From assembly GCA_016927595.1 (NCBI GenBank), contig JAFGMI010000036.1, positions 1-64,000 on the forward strand: a DNA stretch of 64,000 nucleotides, read 5' to 3'. The notes beneath the pieces are model-generated. The model was not told the origin of the DNA. It searched no databases and saw nothing but the letters and a program-made list of their open reading frames with translations. Shown here in pieces: positions 28,599 to 38,561 of this stretch (position 1 is the stretch's first letter; every line of letters begins with the position of its first letter). The position numbers and the translations under genes were made by a program. Origin of the DNA: Melioribacteraceae bacterium (GTDB taxonomy: Bacteria; Bacteroidota; Ignavibacteria; Ignavibacteriales; Melioribacteraceae).

Positions 28599-30104
28599 AT
28601 GAAACGCAAAAATATATTTGGAGTTCTTTCGTTGCTCTTTATAGGGGCTGTATTCGGAGCAATTCTTGTATCGAATTTCGGATTTGTAAGACCGAGTTTA
28701 GCCGATGTACATATAGGGAATGAAAATCCGCCGTTTGAATCCGTTGATCCGGATGTGGCTGCCTTTAATAATGCTTTTGTGAAAGTATCGGAAAAGGTTA
28801 CTCCATCAATTGTACAAATAAGGGTAATAAGCAGTGTTTCCAATAAAACTAACGATGCATTCAGATTTTTCTTTCCGTTCAGGGATGACGAAACTCCGCA
28901 AGATAGAATTTCGGGTGGAAGCGGTGTAATAATTTCCGAGGATGGTTACATTCTTACAAATAACCACGTAGTTGAAAACGCTACAAAGGTAGATGTAGGA
29001 CTTCAGGATAAACGTGAGTTCGAGGCTGAAGTAGTGGGTACCGATCCGCTTACAGATTTGGCTGTAATAAAAATAAATGCCTCAGGATTACCTGCAGCGT
29101 ATCTTGGCGACTCAGATGATTTAAAGGTCGGACAGTGGGTTATGGCGATTGGTAATCCGTTATCCCTTGCATCAACTGTAACAGCAGGGATTGTAAGCGC
29201 TCTTGGTCGTGATATTTCGATCATAAGAAATGATGACGGATATGGTGTTGAGGCTTTCATCCAGACCGATGCTGCTATAAATCCGGGCAACAGCGGCGGT
29301 GCACTTGTTGATCTGCAGGGATCGGTAATCGGAATTAATACTGCAATTGCTACTAATGGTTTTACATCGAACTACATAGGTTACGGATTTGCAATCCCGA
29401 TAAACCTTGCAAGGTCGGTTGCTGAAGATCTGATAGCCAATGGTAAAGTCAGCAGGGGTTATATAGGTGTAAGAATTGAAGAGGTTGATGCAGATCTGGC
29501 AAAAGCCGTGGGATTGGATTCTCCCCGAGGTGTTATAATACAAGATGTTGTGGAAGACGGAGCTGCATCCGGTAAGGACATTAAAGCGGGTGATATAATT
29601 TTAAAAATTGATGAAAAGGTAATCGATCAGGCAAATCAGCTGCAGGCTTATGTTGCGACACGGAGGGCAGGTGATGATGTAAATTTAACTTTATTCCGCG
29701 ATGGTAAGGAGATAACAAGAACCGTAACGCTGAAAGGAAGAGATGATGATGAAGAAACTGTTAAAATAGCGGGGGATGATAAGAATGAAAAGAAACCAGA
29801 AAGAGAACTGGTCGAAAAGGAATTTGATAAGATCGGGCTTACAGTTAAAAATATGAGTCAGGCAGATTATGATACATACAAAGTCAGCAATGGCGTGATG
29901 ATTACATCCGTTAAAAAATTCAGTAAGGCAGAAAGCCAGAGACTTGGAAGAGGACTGGTAATTACACAGGTTGATAGGAATAAAATTAACTCGGTAAGTG
30001 AATTTGAAGATGCTGTTGAAGGGAAAAGAGGGGCTGCAGCTTTACTTAAAATAGTAGACCGTAACGGTAATTCACGATTGGTCGGTTTGGAAATTCCCGA
30101 CTAG
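28599..30104 (+). CDS. HtrA/DegP-family periplasmic serine protease, Do type
   Basis: The 501-residue protein has an N-terminal signal/anchor (LLFIGAVFGAILVSNFG) and a trypsin-like domain with the triad His in NNHVVEN, Asp in TDLAVIKI and Ser in NPGNSGGALV. Two PDZ domains follow: the first with GYIGVRIEEVD and GVIIQDVVEDGAA, the second divergent with GVMITSVKKFSKAE near the end. A charged linker of about 30 residues (DDDEET...EKKPERE) separates them. Do/DegQ proteins degrade or refold damaged envelope proteins. The gene is ended by a strong terminator. Confidence 0.95.
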   Translation: MKRKNIFGVLSLLFIGAVFGAILVSNFGFVRPSLADVHIGNENPPFESVDPDVAAFNNAFVKVSEKVTPSIVQIRVISSVSNKTNDAFRFFFPFRDDETPQDRISGGSGVIISEDGYILTNNHVVENATKVDVGLQDKREFEAEVVGTDPLTDLAVIKINASGLPAAYLGDSDDLKVGQWVMAIGNPLSLASTVTAGIVSALGRDISIIRNDDGYGVEAFIQTDAAINPGNSGGALVDLQGSVIGINTAIATNGFTSNYIGYGFAIPINLARSVAEDLIANGKVSRGYIGVRIEEVDADLAKAVGLDSPRGVIIQDVVEDGAASGKDIKAGDIILKIDEKVIDQANQLQAYVATRRAGDDVNLTLFRDGKEITRTVTLKGRDDDEETVKIAGDDKNEKKPERELVEKEFDKIGLTVKNMSQADYDTYKVSNGVMITSVKKFSKAESQRLGRGLVITQVDRNKINSVSEFEDAVEGKRGAAALLKIVDRNGNSRLVGLEIPD

Positions 30105-30131
30105 TAAATAATTATTATAAACAGCATTCAT

Positions 30132-30164
30132 AAAAAGCGTCCTTTATATGGACGCTTTTTTTAT
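30132..30164 (+). terminator. Rho-independent terminator after the HtrA gene
   Basis: Perfect 11-base arms AAAAAGCGTCC and GGACGCTTTTT enclose a 7-base AT loop, and the T run continues for two more bases. Confidence 0.93.
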
Positions 30165-30169
30165 ATTTG
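30162..30169 (+). promoter_or_regulatory. Possible TAnnTTTG minus-7 promoter element for aroC
   Basis: TATATTTG matches the Bacteroidota-type minus-7 consensus and would place transcription start about 20-25 bases before the aroC ATG. No clear TTTG minus-33 element is found at the expected distance, because that region is the terminator stem of the upstream gene. Confidence 0.35.
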
Positions 30170-30199
30170 CATAAATATTCCAAAACTTCCAGGGACATT

Positions 30200-31414
30200 A
30201 TGATAAGATTCCTAACTTCCGGTGAATCGCACGGTAAAGGTTTAAATACTATTGTCGAAGGAATTCCTTCCAATCTGAAGATAACCGAAAAATATATTAA
30301 CGATCATCTTTACCGCAGGCAGCAAGGATACGGACGCGGTCTTAGGATGAAAATTGAAAAGGATACAGCTGAAATAATTTCGGGTGTAAGGTTTCAAAAA
30401 ACTTTAGGATCGCCGATTTCGTTATTTATCAGAAACAATGACTGGGAAAATTGGACCGATAAAATGACTCCCGGAAAGAGAACCGCCGATATTGAAAAGA
30501 TTACAATTCCACGACCGGGTCATGCAGATCTGGTAGGCGTATCGAAGTACAATTTCGATGATATCCGCAATTCAATTGAAAGATCAAGCGCCAGAGAAAC
30601 AGCAGCCCGTGTTGCGGCATGTTCGGTAGTGAGAAAGCTGTTAGAGGAGTTCGGGATTCGTATCGGAAGTTTCGTTGAGTCGATCGGAAATATTTATCCG
30701 GATGATAACTTTGCAGAACGACTCTTCAACAACGATTTACCACCTCAGTTTAACGCATGGAAACTAGCTTGCGAAGCAGACAAAAGCCCCGTAAGGGTTC
30801 TTAACGGCAAACAGGAAACACGAATAATAAATAAGATAAAACTGGTCAAGAAGAAAGGCGATACGCTCGGAGGGAGTTTTTATGTTATAGCTACCGGAGT
30901 ACCTTCAGGTTTGGGCAGTTTTGTGCATTACGATACGAAACTTGATGCCGATATTGCGCATACAATGATGTCAATCAATGCTGTAAAAGGTGTTGAAATC
31001 GGCACTGGTTTTAATTCTGCCGAAGCCATGGGCTCGTCTTCTCATGACGAGATTATAAGAAAGGGAACTCGAATCACAAGAAAGACAAACAGGGCAGGAG
31101 GAATCGAAGGCGGAGTATCGACGGGATTACCGATAATTGTAAGGGTTGCTATGAAACCAATAGCTACTTTAATGTCACCGCTTGAAGCAGTTGATTTATC
31201 CAGTATGAAACAGGTTATATCGCGCCGGGAAAGGAGCGATTTTGTCGCTGTGCCCGCTTGTGCAGTAATAGGTGAATCAATGTTAGCCTGGACTTTAGCG
31301 AGTCATTTTTTAAATAAGTTCGGTGGTGATTCTATTGAGGAAACCAGGGATAATTTCACCAATTATCAGAATAAACTATTTGATCGTCTTAAATCTAATT
31401 TCAGAAAGAACTGA
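30200..31414 (+). CDS. aroC: Chorismate synthase
   Basis: The enzyme makes chorismate from EPSP using reduced FMN, the last step of the shikimate pathway. I choose the ATG at 30200 (MIRFLTSGESHGKGL, the family N-terminus); an earlier TTG at 30167 falls beside the upstream terminator. The 404-residue length and signature regions GESHG, RRQQGYGRG, RSSARETAARVA and the flavin-binding GGIEGGVSTG are in place. Followed three bases later by a metallo-hydrolase gene. Confidence 0.96.
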   Translation: MIRFLTSGESHGKGLNTIVEGIPSNLKITEKYINDHLYRRQQGYGRGLRMKIEKDTAEIISGVRFQKTLGSPISLFIRNNDWENWTDKMTPGKRTADIEKITIPRPGHADLVGVSKYNFDDIRNSIERSSARETAARVAACSVVRKLLEEFGIRIGSFVESIGNIYPDDNFAERLFNNDLPPQFNAWKLACEADKSPVRVLNGKQETRIINKIKLVKKKGDTLGGSFYVIATGVPSGLGSFVHYDTKLDADIAHTMMSINAVKGVEIGTGFNSAEAMGSSSHDEIIRKGTRITRKTNRAGGIEGGVSTGLPIIVRVAMKPIATLMSPLEAVDLSSMKQVISRRERSDFVAVPACAVIGESMLAWTLASHFLNKFGGDSIEETRDNFTNYQNKLFDRLKSNFRKN

Positions 31415-31417
31415 TTT

Positions 31418-32059
31418 ATGCTTGAGATAAAAAAGTTCGTATTCAATCCTTTCAGTGAAAACACGTATTTAATCTGGGATAAAGATTCGTTGGAAGCGGT
31501 TGTCATCGATCCCGGCTGCTCTGATTCTATTGAAGAAAATGAACTGACTGAATTAATAGCTAACCAGAATCTTGCGGTTAAGTACCTGATAAATACTCAC
31601 TGTCATCTTGATCATATTTTCGGGAACGCTTTTATAAAAACAAAATACAATCCGATATTTATCGCTCCGGAAAAAGATCTTCCACTGCTTAAAAAGGCGG
31701 AAGAACAGGCAGACATTTTCGGTGTATCCATAAATCCGTCGCCATTGCCGGATTCATTTATTACTGAGGATCTGCAAATTTCCTTAGGGAATGTTACTCC
31801 AAGATTTATTTTTACACCGGGTCATACACCGGGGGAATACAGTATTTACTTCGGTAACGAAAATTTTTGCATCACTGGGGACGTTTTATTTCACGAATCA
31901 ATCGGGCGAACGGATTTATGGGGCGGTGATTATAATACCTTAATTAACTCGATTATGGAAAAATTGTTCGCGCTTCCAGATGATGTTGTTATTTATCCCG
32001 GTCATAACGGGCTTTCAACCATCGGACATGAACGAAAATATAATCCGTTTCTTCAGTGA
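31418..32059 (+). CDS. Metallo-beta-lactamase-fold hydrolase, glyoxalase II-like
   Basis: The 213-residue protein shows the binuclear metal-binding pattern THCHLDH, TPGHTPGE, ITGDVLF and YPGHN, which are the five conserved MBL motifs. The length and order fit the YcbL/glyoxalase II-like branch of hydroxyacylglutathione hydrolases or persulfide dioxygenase relatives; the precise thioester substrate cannot be assigned. Probably cotranscribed with aroC (three-base gap). Confidence 0.92.
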   Translation: MLEIKKFVFNPFSENTYLIWDKDSLEAVVIDPGCSDSIEENELTELIANQNLAVKYLINTHCHLDHIFGNAFIKTKYNPIFIAPEKDLPLLKKAEEQADIFGVSINPSPLPDSFITEDLQISLGNVTPRFIFTPGHTPGEYSIYFGNENFCITGDVLFHESIGRTDLWGGDYNTLINSIMEKLFALPDDVVIYPGHNGLSTIGHERKYNPFLQ

Positions 32060-32150
32060 ACAAGTTGTATTTGACTTAGACAATATCATTAGATATATTT
32101 TTCTCAATGACTGAACAAAATAATATTGAGGGCTGCCACTGAAACAGGAA

Positions 32151-32897
32151 ATGAAATCGGGGATCTCAGATAAAATAAAATTTACACTTATACTTCTATT
32201 CGTTTATATAGTTTTATTTGAGTTTGTTCTTCCGGTAAATAAAATTTTACCGCGTCCGTCACTGTTACTCGAATCCTTTGTCCAGATTTGGGAGGATTAT
32301 AATTTCATCTATCATCTGTCCTTTTCCTCTCTTATAATTTACAGCTCAATGATTTTGGTCTATTTATTCGTTTCACTTTTCAGAAAAACTATTCTGAAAA
32401 TTTTCCTTAACTTTTCTTCCGGCTTCGATAACCTCAGCATATTTAAATATTTTCCTGCATTCTTTTTTGCGATAATTTTTGCATACTGGTTCCCGCAGTC
32501 ATTATTGGCAGAATTTGTCTTCGTACTTTTAGCACTGACTGTTTATCTGCTGGTGGTAATTCGCGATTCGGTTACAGCTATTAATGAAAATCAGCTGCTT
32601 GTAGCAAAATCTATTGGTATGCCTGATGATCAGGTGGTAAAAAAAGTGTTATGGAAAAATGTTCAGCCTATTATATTCAGGAAAGCAGGCAGCATTCACT
32701 ACACAATCTGGATACTGGTTTTAATCTACGAGTTTATCGGCAATCATGAAGGGATTGGTCATGTCTACAATATGTCTTTGAATTACAACGATTTTGCCGG
32801 TCTGTTCTCAATCGCCGTTTATGTTTCCCTGCTTGTATTCATCGGTGCTGTTTTAATTAAGTACGCAGAATCAAAAATAATTTTCTGGGAAAAGTAG
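32151..32897 (+). CDS. ABC transporter permease, nitrate/sulfonate/taurine type
   Basis: The 248-residue protein has about six hydrophobic helices and the EAA-loop region AKSIGMPDDQVVKKVLWKNVQPIIF (core SIGMPDDQVVKKVLWKN), which contacts the ATPase. The GxGxxY-like ending GIGHVYNMSLNYND resembles SsuC/TauC/ThiX-type permeases. No substrate-binding protein is encoded nearby, which is unusual for an importer. Its stop is two bases before the ATPase start. The 5' gap of 91 bases upstream shows nothing notable. Confidence 0.85.
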   Translation: MKSGISDKIKFTLILLFVYIVLFEFVLPVNKILPRPSLLLESFVQIWEDYNFIYHLSFSSLIIYSSMILVYLFVSLFRKTILKIFLNFSSGFDNLSIFKYFPAFFFAIIFAYWFPQSLLAEFVFVLLALTVYLLVVIRDSVTAINENQLLVAKSIGMPDDQVVKKVLWKNVQPIIFRKAGSIHYTIWILVLIYEFIGNHEGIGHVYNMSLNYNDFAGLFSIAVYVSLLVFIGAVLIKYAESKIIFWEK

Positions 32898-32898
32898 T

Positions 32899-33651
32899 GT
32901 GAGTTCATTTTTATCGGTTAAAAATTTAACAAAGGAATTTACAAGCATATCAGGTTATAAGAATTTATTGCTTGATAATATTAGCTTTGATCTACCTGCG
33001 GGAGAAATAACCTCGGTTCTTGCTCCAACCGGATCAGGTAAGAGTACATTGCTTAAAATTATTACCGGATTTGATAAACCTACCAGCGGCGAAATTATAC
33101 CTGAACTGAAAAATGTATTGTATTTACCAGCAGATGATCTGATATTTCCCTGGCTGAATGTTAAGGAAAATATTTTGTTTAACAATACGGTTTCAGAAAA
33201 ATCTGAATACAGAAACATTATTAGTTTCGTTAAACTAGATGGTTACGAGGATCATTATCCGTCACCTTTAAGCAAGGGTTTTATTTTCAGGATTGCTCTT
33301 GCAAGATCATTACTCAGAAAGCCTGATTTACTGGTGATTGACGAAACATTCAGTTTGATTAGACCCGGCATCAGGACACAGCTTATGGAGTTAACCTGTA
33401 ATGCTTCTGCTGAATTCGGAATTAACGTATTCTTTGCTACTACTAATATAACAAGCGCACTGTTTTTATCGCATAAAATTTATCTTATGCAGAAAAATCC
33501 CGGAAGAATAATTGAGGAATTTCAAATTGACCTGCCTTATAAACGGACTCATGATTTAATTAAGACCGATGATTATAAGATTTGCAAGTTGAAGATCGAA
33601 AAAAGAATTGATGAGTTACCCACATTGGCTAATCACGAATTTTCAATATAA
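32899..33651 (+). CDS. ABC transporter ATP-binding protein with degenerate motifs
   Basis: The 250-residue partner of the preceding permease begins with GTG. Walker A is intact (APTGSGKST, residues 42-50) and Walker B is LLVIDE (144-149). Other motifs are altered: the Q-loop region reads [14 protein letters not shown] without the Gln, the signature is LSKGF (124-128) instead of LSGGQ, and the switch His is Asn183 (TTNIT for THDI). The family otherwise matches SsuB/TauB. Hydrolysis at the canonical site is therefore doubtful; it might dimerise with another ATPase or act as a regulated or inactive subunit. Confidence 0.85.
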   Translation: MSSFLSVKNLTKEFTSISGYKNLLLDNISFDLPAGEITSVLAPTGSGKSTLLKIITGFDKPTSGEIIPELKNVLYLPADDLIFPWLNVKENILFNNTVSEKSEYRNIISFVKLDGYEDHYPSPLSKGFIFRIALARSLLRKPDLLVIDETFSLIRPGIRTQLMELTCNASAEFGINVFFATTNITSALFLSHKIYLMQKNPGRIIEEFQIDLPYKRTHDLIKTDDYKICKLKIEKRIDELPTLANHEFSI

Positions 33652-33652
33652 C

Positions 33653-35197
33653 ATGAAAGAGAAAATTGAGAATTTGAGAAAAATAAAATCCGAAGCGCTT
33701 CTTGGCGGCGGCGAGGAAAAAATTCGGAATCAGCACAGCAAAGGAAAACTTACAGCCAGGGAAAGAATTGAACTCCTCGTTGATGAGGGTAGCTTCGATG
33801 AAGTCGATATGCTGGTTAAGCACCGTAGCAGCGATTTCGGTCTGGATAAACAAAAAATTCCTGGGGACGGAGTCGTAACAGGATTCGCCAGAATTCATGG
33901 CAAACCGGTTGCCTTATTCAGTCAGGACTTTACAGTTTTCGGCGGCTCGCTGTCTGAAGCACATGCGGAGAAAATATGTAAAATCCAGGATATGGCTTTA
34001 AAAATTGGTATCCCGGTTATTGGATTAAATGATTCAGGCGGTGCAAGAATTCAGGAAGGGGTTGTGAGTCTGGGAGGCTATGCAGAAATATTTCTTAGAA
34101 ATACACTCTCCTCGGGAGTAATACCGCAGATTAGCGCTGTACTGGGTCCATGTGCCGGCGGAGCAGTTTATTCTCCTGCAATTACGGACTTTATATTCAT
34201 GGTTGATAAAACTAGCCAGATGTTTGTAACTGGTCCGAATGTAGTAAAAACAGTTACACATGAGGAAGTAACATTCGAAGAACTTGGCGGCGCTGAAACT
34301 CATGCTGTTAAAAGCGGTGTCGCTCACTTCAAATTTGAGAGCGAAGTGGAATTACTCAGCGCTATAAGGAGGCTGATTACTTTTATTCCGCTCAACTGGA
34401 AGGACAGAGGGATTGAAAAAGAATTTGACTTTACGCAGGATTTAATCGTTAAAGAATTGGATGCAATTATACCTCTGCAAAGCAACAAACCTTATAATAT
34501 GCACGACATTATAGAGAAAATTGTGGACGATAATGACTTTATGGAAGTTCACAAATATTATGCTGAAAACATTATTGTTGGTTTTGCACGTATCGGAGGC
34601 ATCTCCGTGGGCGTTGTTGCGAATCAGCCTGCCGTGCTTGCCGGTGTTCTCGATATTAACGCATCGGTAAAAGGAGCCCGATTCATAAGATTTTGCGATT
34701 CATTCAACATTCCGCTTCTTGTTATTGAGGATGTACCGGGATTTATGCCCGGAACCGATCAGGAATGGAACGGGATTATCAGACACGGTGCAAAGCTTCT
34801 TTTCGCATTCTGTGAAGCCACCGTCCCAAAAGTAACGGTTATCACCCGTAAAGCGTACGGTGGTGCCTACGACGTAATGAATTCGAAGCATATCAGGGGC
34901 GATTTTAACTTTGCGTGGCCAAGCGCGGAAATTGCAGTGATGGGTCCGAAAGGTGCTGTGGAAATAATATTTAAGAAGGAGATTTCTAAGTCCGACAACC
35001 CGGAGCTAAAAATTGAAGAAAAATTGAATGAATATATAGAGAAATTCGCCAATCCTTTTGTAGCTGCCGAAAGGGGATATATTGACGACGTTATCGAACC
35101 GAATCAAACACGGTTAAAACTGATAAATGCTTTTCAATTGTTAAAAACCAAGGTTGATAAAAATCCCCCCAAAAAGCATTCGAATATCCCGCTGTAA
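33653..35197 (+). CDS. Acyl-CoA (propionyl-CoA type) carboxylase carboxyltransferase subunit
   Basis: The start ATG at 33653 ([16 protein letters not shown]) lies two bases after the ABC ATPase stop; an upstream ATG is inside that gene. The ~514-residue product is a decarboxylase/carboxylase beta subunit: [20 protein letters not shown] at the N-terminus, [14 protein letters not shown] in the first oxyanion-hole region and [12 protein letters not shown] in the second. These features match propionyl-CoA carboxylase beta/methylmalonyl-CoA decarboxylase alpha. The biotin carboxylase and biotin carrier genes are not in the window. A second, methylcrotonyl-type paralogue lies at 49567-51222. Confidence 0.94.
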   Translation: MKEKIENLRKIKSEALLGGGEEKIRNQHSKGKLTARERIELLVDEGSFDEVDMLVKHRSSDFGLDKQKIPGDGVVTGFARIHGKPVALFSQDFTVFGGSLSEAHAEKICKIQDMALKIGIPVIGLNDSGGARIQEGVVSLGGYAEIFLRNTLSSGVIPQISAVLGPCAGGAVYSPAITDFIFMVDKTSQMFVTGPNVVKTVTHEEVTFEELGGAETHAVKSGVAHFKFESEVELLSAIRRLITFIPLNWKDRGIEKEFDFTQDLIVKELDAIIPLQSNKPYNMHDIIEKIVDDNDFMEVHKYYAENIIVGFARIGGISVGVVANQPAVLAGVLDINASVKGARFIRFCDSFNIPLLVIEDVPGFMPGTDQEWNGIIRHGAKLLFAFCEATVPKVTVITRKAYGGAYDVMNSKHIRGDFNFAWPSAEIAVMGPKGAVEIIFKKEISKSDNPELKIEEKLNEYIEKFANPFVAAERGYIDDVIEPNQTRLKLINAFQLLKTKVDKNPPKKHSNIPL

Positions 35198-35309
35198 ATA
35201 TTATTAAGATTCCCTATATTTTTTTCGATTATAGTTTATTAAGTATAAAGAAAAAATTTTCATAACTTATTATAATTGAATGAATTACTTATATCATATA
35301 ATTTGTTAC

Positions 35310-35338
35310 TTGACAAAATTTGTGTAAGCTGTTAAATT
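35310..35338 (+). promoter_or_regulatory. Possible sigma-70-type promoter before the LysM transglycosylase gene
   Basis: TTGACA at 35310-35315, 17-base spacer, TAAATT at 35333-35338. This is the clearest such pair in the 156-base gap; it would put the transcript start close to the start codon, leaving a very short leader. Confidence 0.4.
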
Positions 35339-35353
35339 GTAATTATATTTAAT

Positions 35354-38300
35354 ATGATTGGGGTAAAATTGAAAAAAATCCGGATTTTAATAAATTTTCT
35401 GTTATTATCGCTTATTTTCTCTTCCTGCAGTCTTTATGATTCAATAACTAAAAATGAAAATACCAGCCAGAGCGACAGTTTAATTACTGTTAATACGGTA
35501 ACTGTTGTAAATGAACTTTTAGAGGAAGCCCGTCTCGAATACATTGATGCTTTGGCTAACCAGAATTTAGGCTATAGAGAAGCAGCAATTAATTCATATG
35601 AAAATGCAGTCGGAATTTTAACGAGGGTGAGTTATTTCCCCGGTATAAACGATTATCAGGCATACGTTGAACTTGAAACAGCTATTGTTGACGATTATAA
35701 GAATTTTATAGAAACACTTGATGAACTTCCACCGGGTATTTCAATGACCGGTTTCGACTCGTGGGTCAATAAAAATATAAATGAAATTGAATTCAAGGAT
35801 GAGGAAGAAAAGATCGATACTACACCGGAAGATATAATCATTGTTGGCGATTTTCCTCTTGAAGTTAATAGTTATGTAGAAAAATATATTGAGTACTTTA
35901 CCGGACGCGGCAGAGAATATATGGGGACATGGTTAAGCCGTTCGGGCAAGTATTTTCCGATGATGGGCAGAATATTCAATGATGAACAGGTGCCTCAGCA
36001 ACTGATTTTCCTCAGTATGCCGGAAAGCGGGCTCAATCCGCTTGCCCGCTCATGGGCTAGGGCAGTCGGGATGTGGCAGTTTGTAAGTTCTACAGCCAAA
36101 TTGTATGATCTGAAAATTGATTTTTATGTCGATGAAAGACGCGATCCGGAAAAGGCAACCAGAGCAGCAGCCCGTCATTTAAGGGATTTATATTATTCAT
36201 TAGGCGATTGGTATCTTGCTCTAGCTGCTTATAATTCCGGTGAAGGAAGAGTAAGAAGAGCAATCCGCCGTGCAGGTTCAACAAATTTCTGGGAGATTCG
36301 CAGGTTTCTGCCGCGCGAAACAAGAAATTATGTGCCACAATATATCGCGGTTTCTTTAATTTGCGCAGAACCCGATAAATATGGTTTTACCGATATCAAA
36401 TATCAAAAGCCGATCGAATATTCTTATTTTACTCTTAATGAGGCTGTTGATCTGCAGGTAATAGCTTCATGCGCCGGTGTTACGAAAGAAGTTATTCAGG
36501 AACTTAATCCCGAGCTGACTCAGCATCATACACCGCCAAATTATAACGGGGGATATCATCTTAAAATTCCGAAGGTAAGTGAAAGTGTATTTGCTGATAA
36601 TCTTAAACTTATTCCCGATGAAGCAAAGCTTCAGTACGTAATACATACTGTTAGAAGCGGCGAAACTCTCTCGCATATTGCTCTGAAATATAACGTCGGT
36701 TTAAGCCGGCTGTCAAAACTTAATAATCTGTCGGTGCGGTCTAATATCTATCCCAGGCAGCAACTAAAGATTCCGTTATCAAACGTAAAACCGACAGATT
36801 TTGCTATTAACACCGATCTAATGCCCGCGTTGGAAGATATTGAAAACGGCGATCAGAACGCACCGTATCAGATGCGGATTACTCAAAATGGTGATGAGAA
36901 TAAATTCAGAAATCTTTATGAGAAAGTGCTTAACGATTCAATCGATGTTGTTATAATTCCCGAGGGCTATGAGATTGTTGAATATACCGTTAGATCGAGA
37001 GATAATCTGATTGATATTGCCGATATGTTCAACGTAAGAGTATCCGATATCCGAAACTGGAATAACATTCCGTACACGTCAAATATTCATATTTCACAAA
37101 AACTAAGAATATACGTTCCGGAAGAGAAGAAGAATTACTATGCGTCCATCGACAGCCTTACCCGTGCACAGAAGCTTTCGGTAATTTACGGTAATTCCGG
37201 TGAAACATGGTTAAAGCACAAAATAAGAAGGGGAGAATCACTTTCAACTATTGCACACAGATACGGGGTACGTGTCAGTGACTTGAAGAGATGGAATAAT
37301 TTAAGGAATAACAGGATATATGCTGGTAAAGTTCTGCAGATAAATACAAATAAGTTTGCAAGTTCATTTGCAGAATCTGCTGCCGATAATACTGATGCAT
37401 CGTCGAATACAAAGTTATTAAAGTATAAAATAAGAAACGGTGATACTCTCAGTGAAATAGCAGAGCAATTTAAGGTGTCTACAGTTATGCTGAGAAAGTG
37501 GAACGATCTTCCAAACAACAGGATAATTGCGGGCAGAACCTTAAAAATTTACGGTACCCAACCAGATGCCGGTGAATCATCTGCGGATACCGGTATCTAT
37601 ATTGTGAAAAAAGGAGATACGCTCAGTGAGATCGCTTTGACGCATGGACTGACAATAGCACAGATTAAGGAATATAACGGTTTGGAGAATGATGAAATTT
37701 TTGCAGGGAAGAAACTTGCGTTGACAGGTTCACCCGATGTTCCTGAAAATAAAACAGCACAAAACGATAGCCCGGATAGTGCGATAGAAGATGAAGAAAC
37801 AAATGGCGAATCAAAAATAATGTATACGATTAAATCGGGCGATACTGTCAGCCAGATTGCCGAAGTTCACGGCGTAAGCAGCAGAGATATCATAAGATGG
37901 AATGATTTAGTAAATGAAAAAATAGTAGCCGGCAAGCAACTGATTATTTATCCAAGAATGGAAAAACAGACACAGCAATTCGCAGTTGAACAGGTTCCGG
38001 AAAATAAATCTCCGGTGGTGAAAAACACTGATGGTTCAATTACTTACAGCGTTAAAAACGGCGATACGCTTGGACACATTGCCGAAGCATTTAATATTCT
38101 TGCAAAGGATATCAGGAAATGGAATAATATAAAAGGCAGCAGGATATTTCCGGGCGATAGACTTAAAATTTATCCGGGTGCAGATAAAACCGATACAGAA
38201 ATTGCCAGCGTTAGTGACATATCAACCGGAGGAGTAAAATTACATAAAGTAAAAGAGGGCGAATCGCTCTGGATCATAGCAAAAAATTATAATGTAACTG

Positions 38301-38377
38301 TTGCCGATATTATCGAATGGAATTCGCTTCAGGATGATAAGATCAGGGTCGGATGGGACCTAAAGATTTTGAATTAG
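35354..38377 (+). CDS. Membrane-bound lytic transglycosylase (MltD-like) with eight LysM repeats
   Basis: The 1007-residue lipoprotein begins with a hydrophobic signal and a lipobox ending in SSC. ATG at 35354 is used; a TTG at 35369 preceded by GGGG gives a more standard signal peptide and may be the real start. Residues ~185-330 form the soluble-lytic-transglycosylase domain, with catalytic Glu in [13 protein letters not shown] and the family motif [17 protein letters not shown]. The next half contains eight LysM modules of ~45 residues, each with GDTLSEIA and WN, separated by linkers; LysM binds peptidoglycan. The enzyme cleaves the glycan chain to 1,6-anhydro muropeptides in wall remodelling. 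MltD of other bacteria has two to three LysM, so the multiplication is unusual. Confidence 0.95.
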   Translation: MIGVKLKKIRILINFLLLSLIFSSCSLYDSITKNENTSQSDSLITVNTVTVVNELLEEARLEYIDALANQNLGYREAAINSYENAVGILTRVSYFPGINDYQAYVELETAIVDDYKNFIETLDELPPGISMTGFDSWVNKNINEIEFKDEEEKIDTTPEDIIIVGDFPLEVNSYVEKYIEYFTGRGREYMGTWLSRSGKYFPMMGRIFNDEQVPQQLIFLSMPESGLNPLARSWARAVGMWQFVSSTAKLYDLKIDFYVDERRDPEKATRAAARHLRDLYYSLGDWYLALAAYNSGEGRVRRAIRRAGSTNFWEIRRFLPRETRNYVPQYIAVSLICAEPDKYGFTDIKYQKPIEYSYFTLNEAVDLQVIASCAGVTKEVIQELNPELTQHHTPPNYNGGYHLKIPKVSESVFADNLKLIPDEAKLQYVIHTVRSGETLSHIALKYNVGLSRLSKLNNLSVRSNIYPRQQLKIPLSNVKPTDFAINTDLMPALEDIENGDQNAPYQMRITQNGDENKFRNLYEKVLNDSIDVVIIPEGYEIVEYTVRSRDNLIDIADMFNVRVSDIRNWNNIPYTSNIHISQKLRIYVPEEKKNYYASIDSLTRAQKLSVIYGNSGETWLKHKIRRGESLSTIAHRYGVRVSDLKRWNNLRNNRIYAGKVLQINTNKFASSFAESAADNTDASSNTKLLKYKIRNGDTLSEIAEQFKVSTVMLRKWNDLPNNRIIAGRTLKIYGTQPDAGESSADTGIYIVKKGDTLSEIALTHGLTIAQIKEYNGLENDEIFAGKKLALTGSPDVPENKTAQNDSPDSAIEDEETNGESKIMYTIKSGDTVSQIAEVHGVSSRDIIRWNDLVNEKIVAGKQLIIYPRMEKQTQQFAVEQVPENKSPVVKNTDGSITYSVKNGDTLGHIAEAFNILAKDIRKWNNIKGSRIFPGDRLKIYPGADKTDTEIASVSDISTGGVKLHKVKEGESLWIIAKNYNVTVADIIEWNSLQDDKIRVGWDLKILN

Positions 38378-38412
38378 TTCTTTTATTAATTACTTTTACA
38401 TCAGATAAAAAA

Positions 38413-38488
38413 GCTGTTAGGGGTGTCCTATACGGGCTGAGAATATACCCTTGAACCTGATCTGGATAATGCCAGCGTAGGAAAACGG
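38413..38488 (+). ncRNA. TPP riboswitch (THI element) aptamer
   Basis: The conserved core is present in order: GGGGTGTCC, CTGAGA at 38437-38442, ACCCTTGAACCTGATCTGG, GATAATGCCAG and GCGTAG at 38475-38480. The closing stem P1 is CTGTT (38414-38418) with AACGG (38484-38488). The aptamer binds thiamine pyrophosphate. It lies 74-149 bases before the TonB-dependent receptor start and controls the three-gene unit that follows. Confidence 0.95.
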
Positions 38489-38507
38489 GAAGTGTTAAAA
38501 GTTTCCG

Positions 38508-38532
38508 AGCCGTTTTCCAGAACGGCTTTTTT
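38508..38532 (+). terminator. Riboswitch-controlled terminator
   Basis: AGCCGTT and AACGGCT pair over seven bases around TTCCAG and are followed by six T. CCGTTTTC at 38510-38517, which includes the terminator stem, is also fully complementary to GAAAACGG at 38481-38488, the P1 3' strand. TPP binding should hold GAAAACGG in P1 and allow the terminator; without TPP the antiterminator pair forms. Confidence 0.9.
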
Positions 38533-38561
38533 ATTTCTCAGACAAAATAAGGAGAAATAAA

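Noticed and set aside
35198-35353. Small RNA or short gene in the gap before the transglycosylase gene
   Set aside because: Only a promoter-like pair is visible; no hairpin followed by T run and no start codon with a ribosome-binding site and sensible frame.
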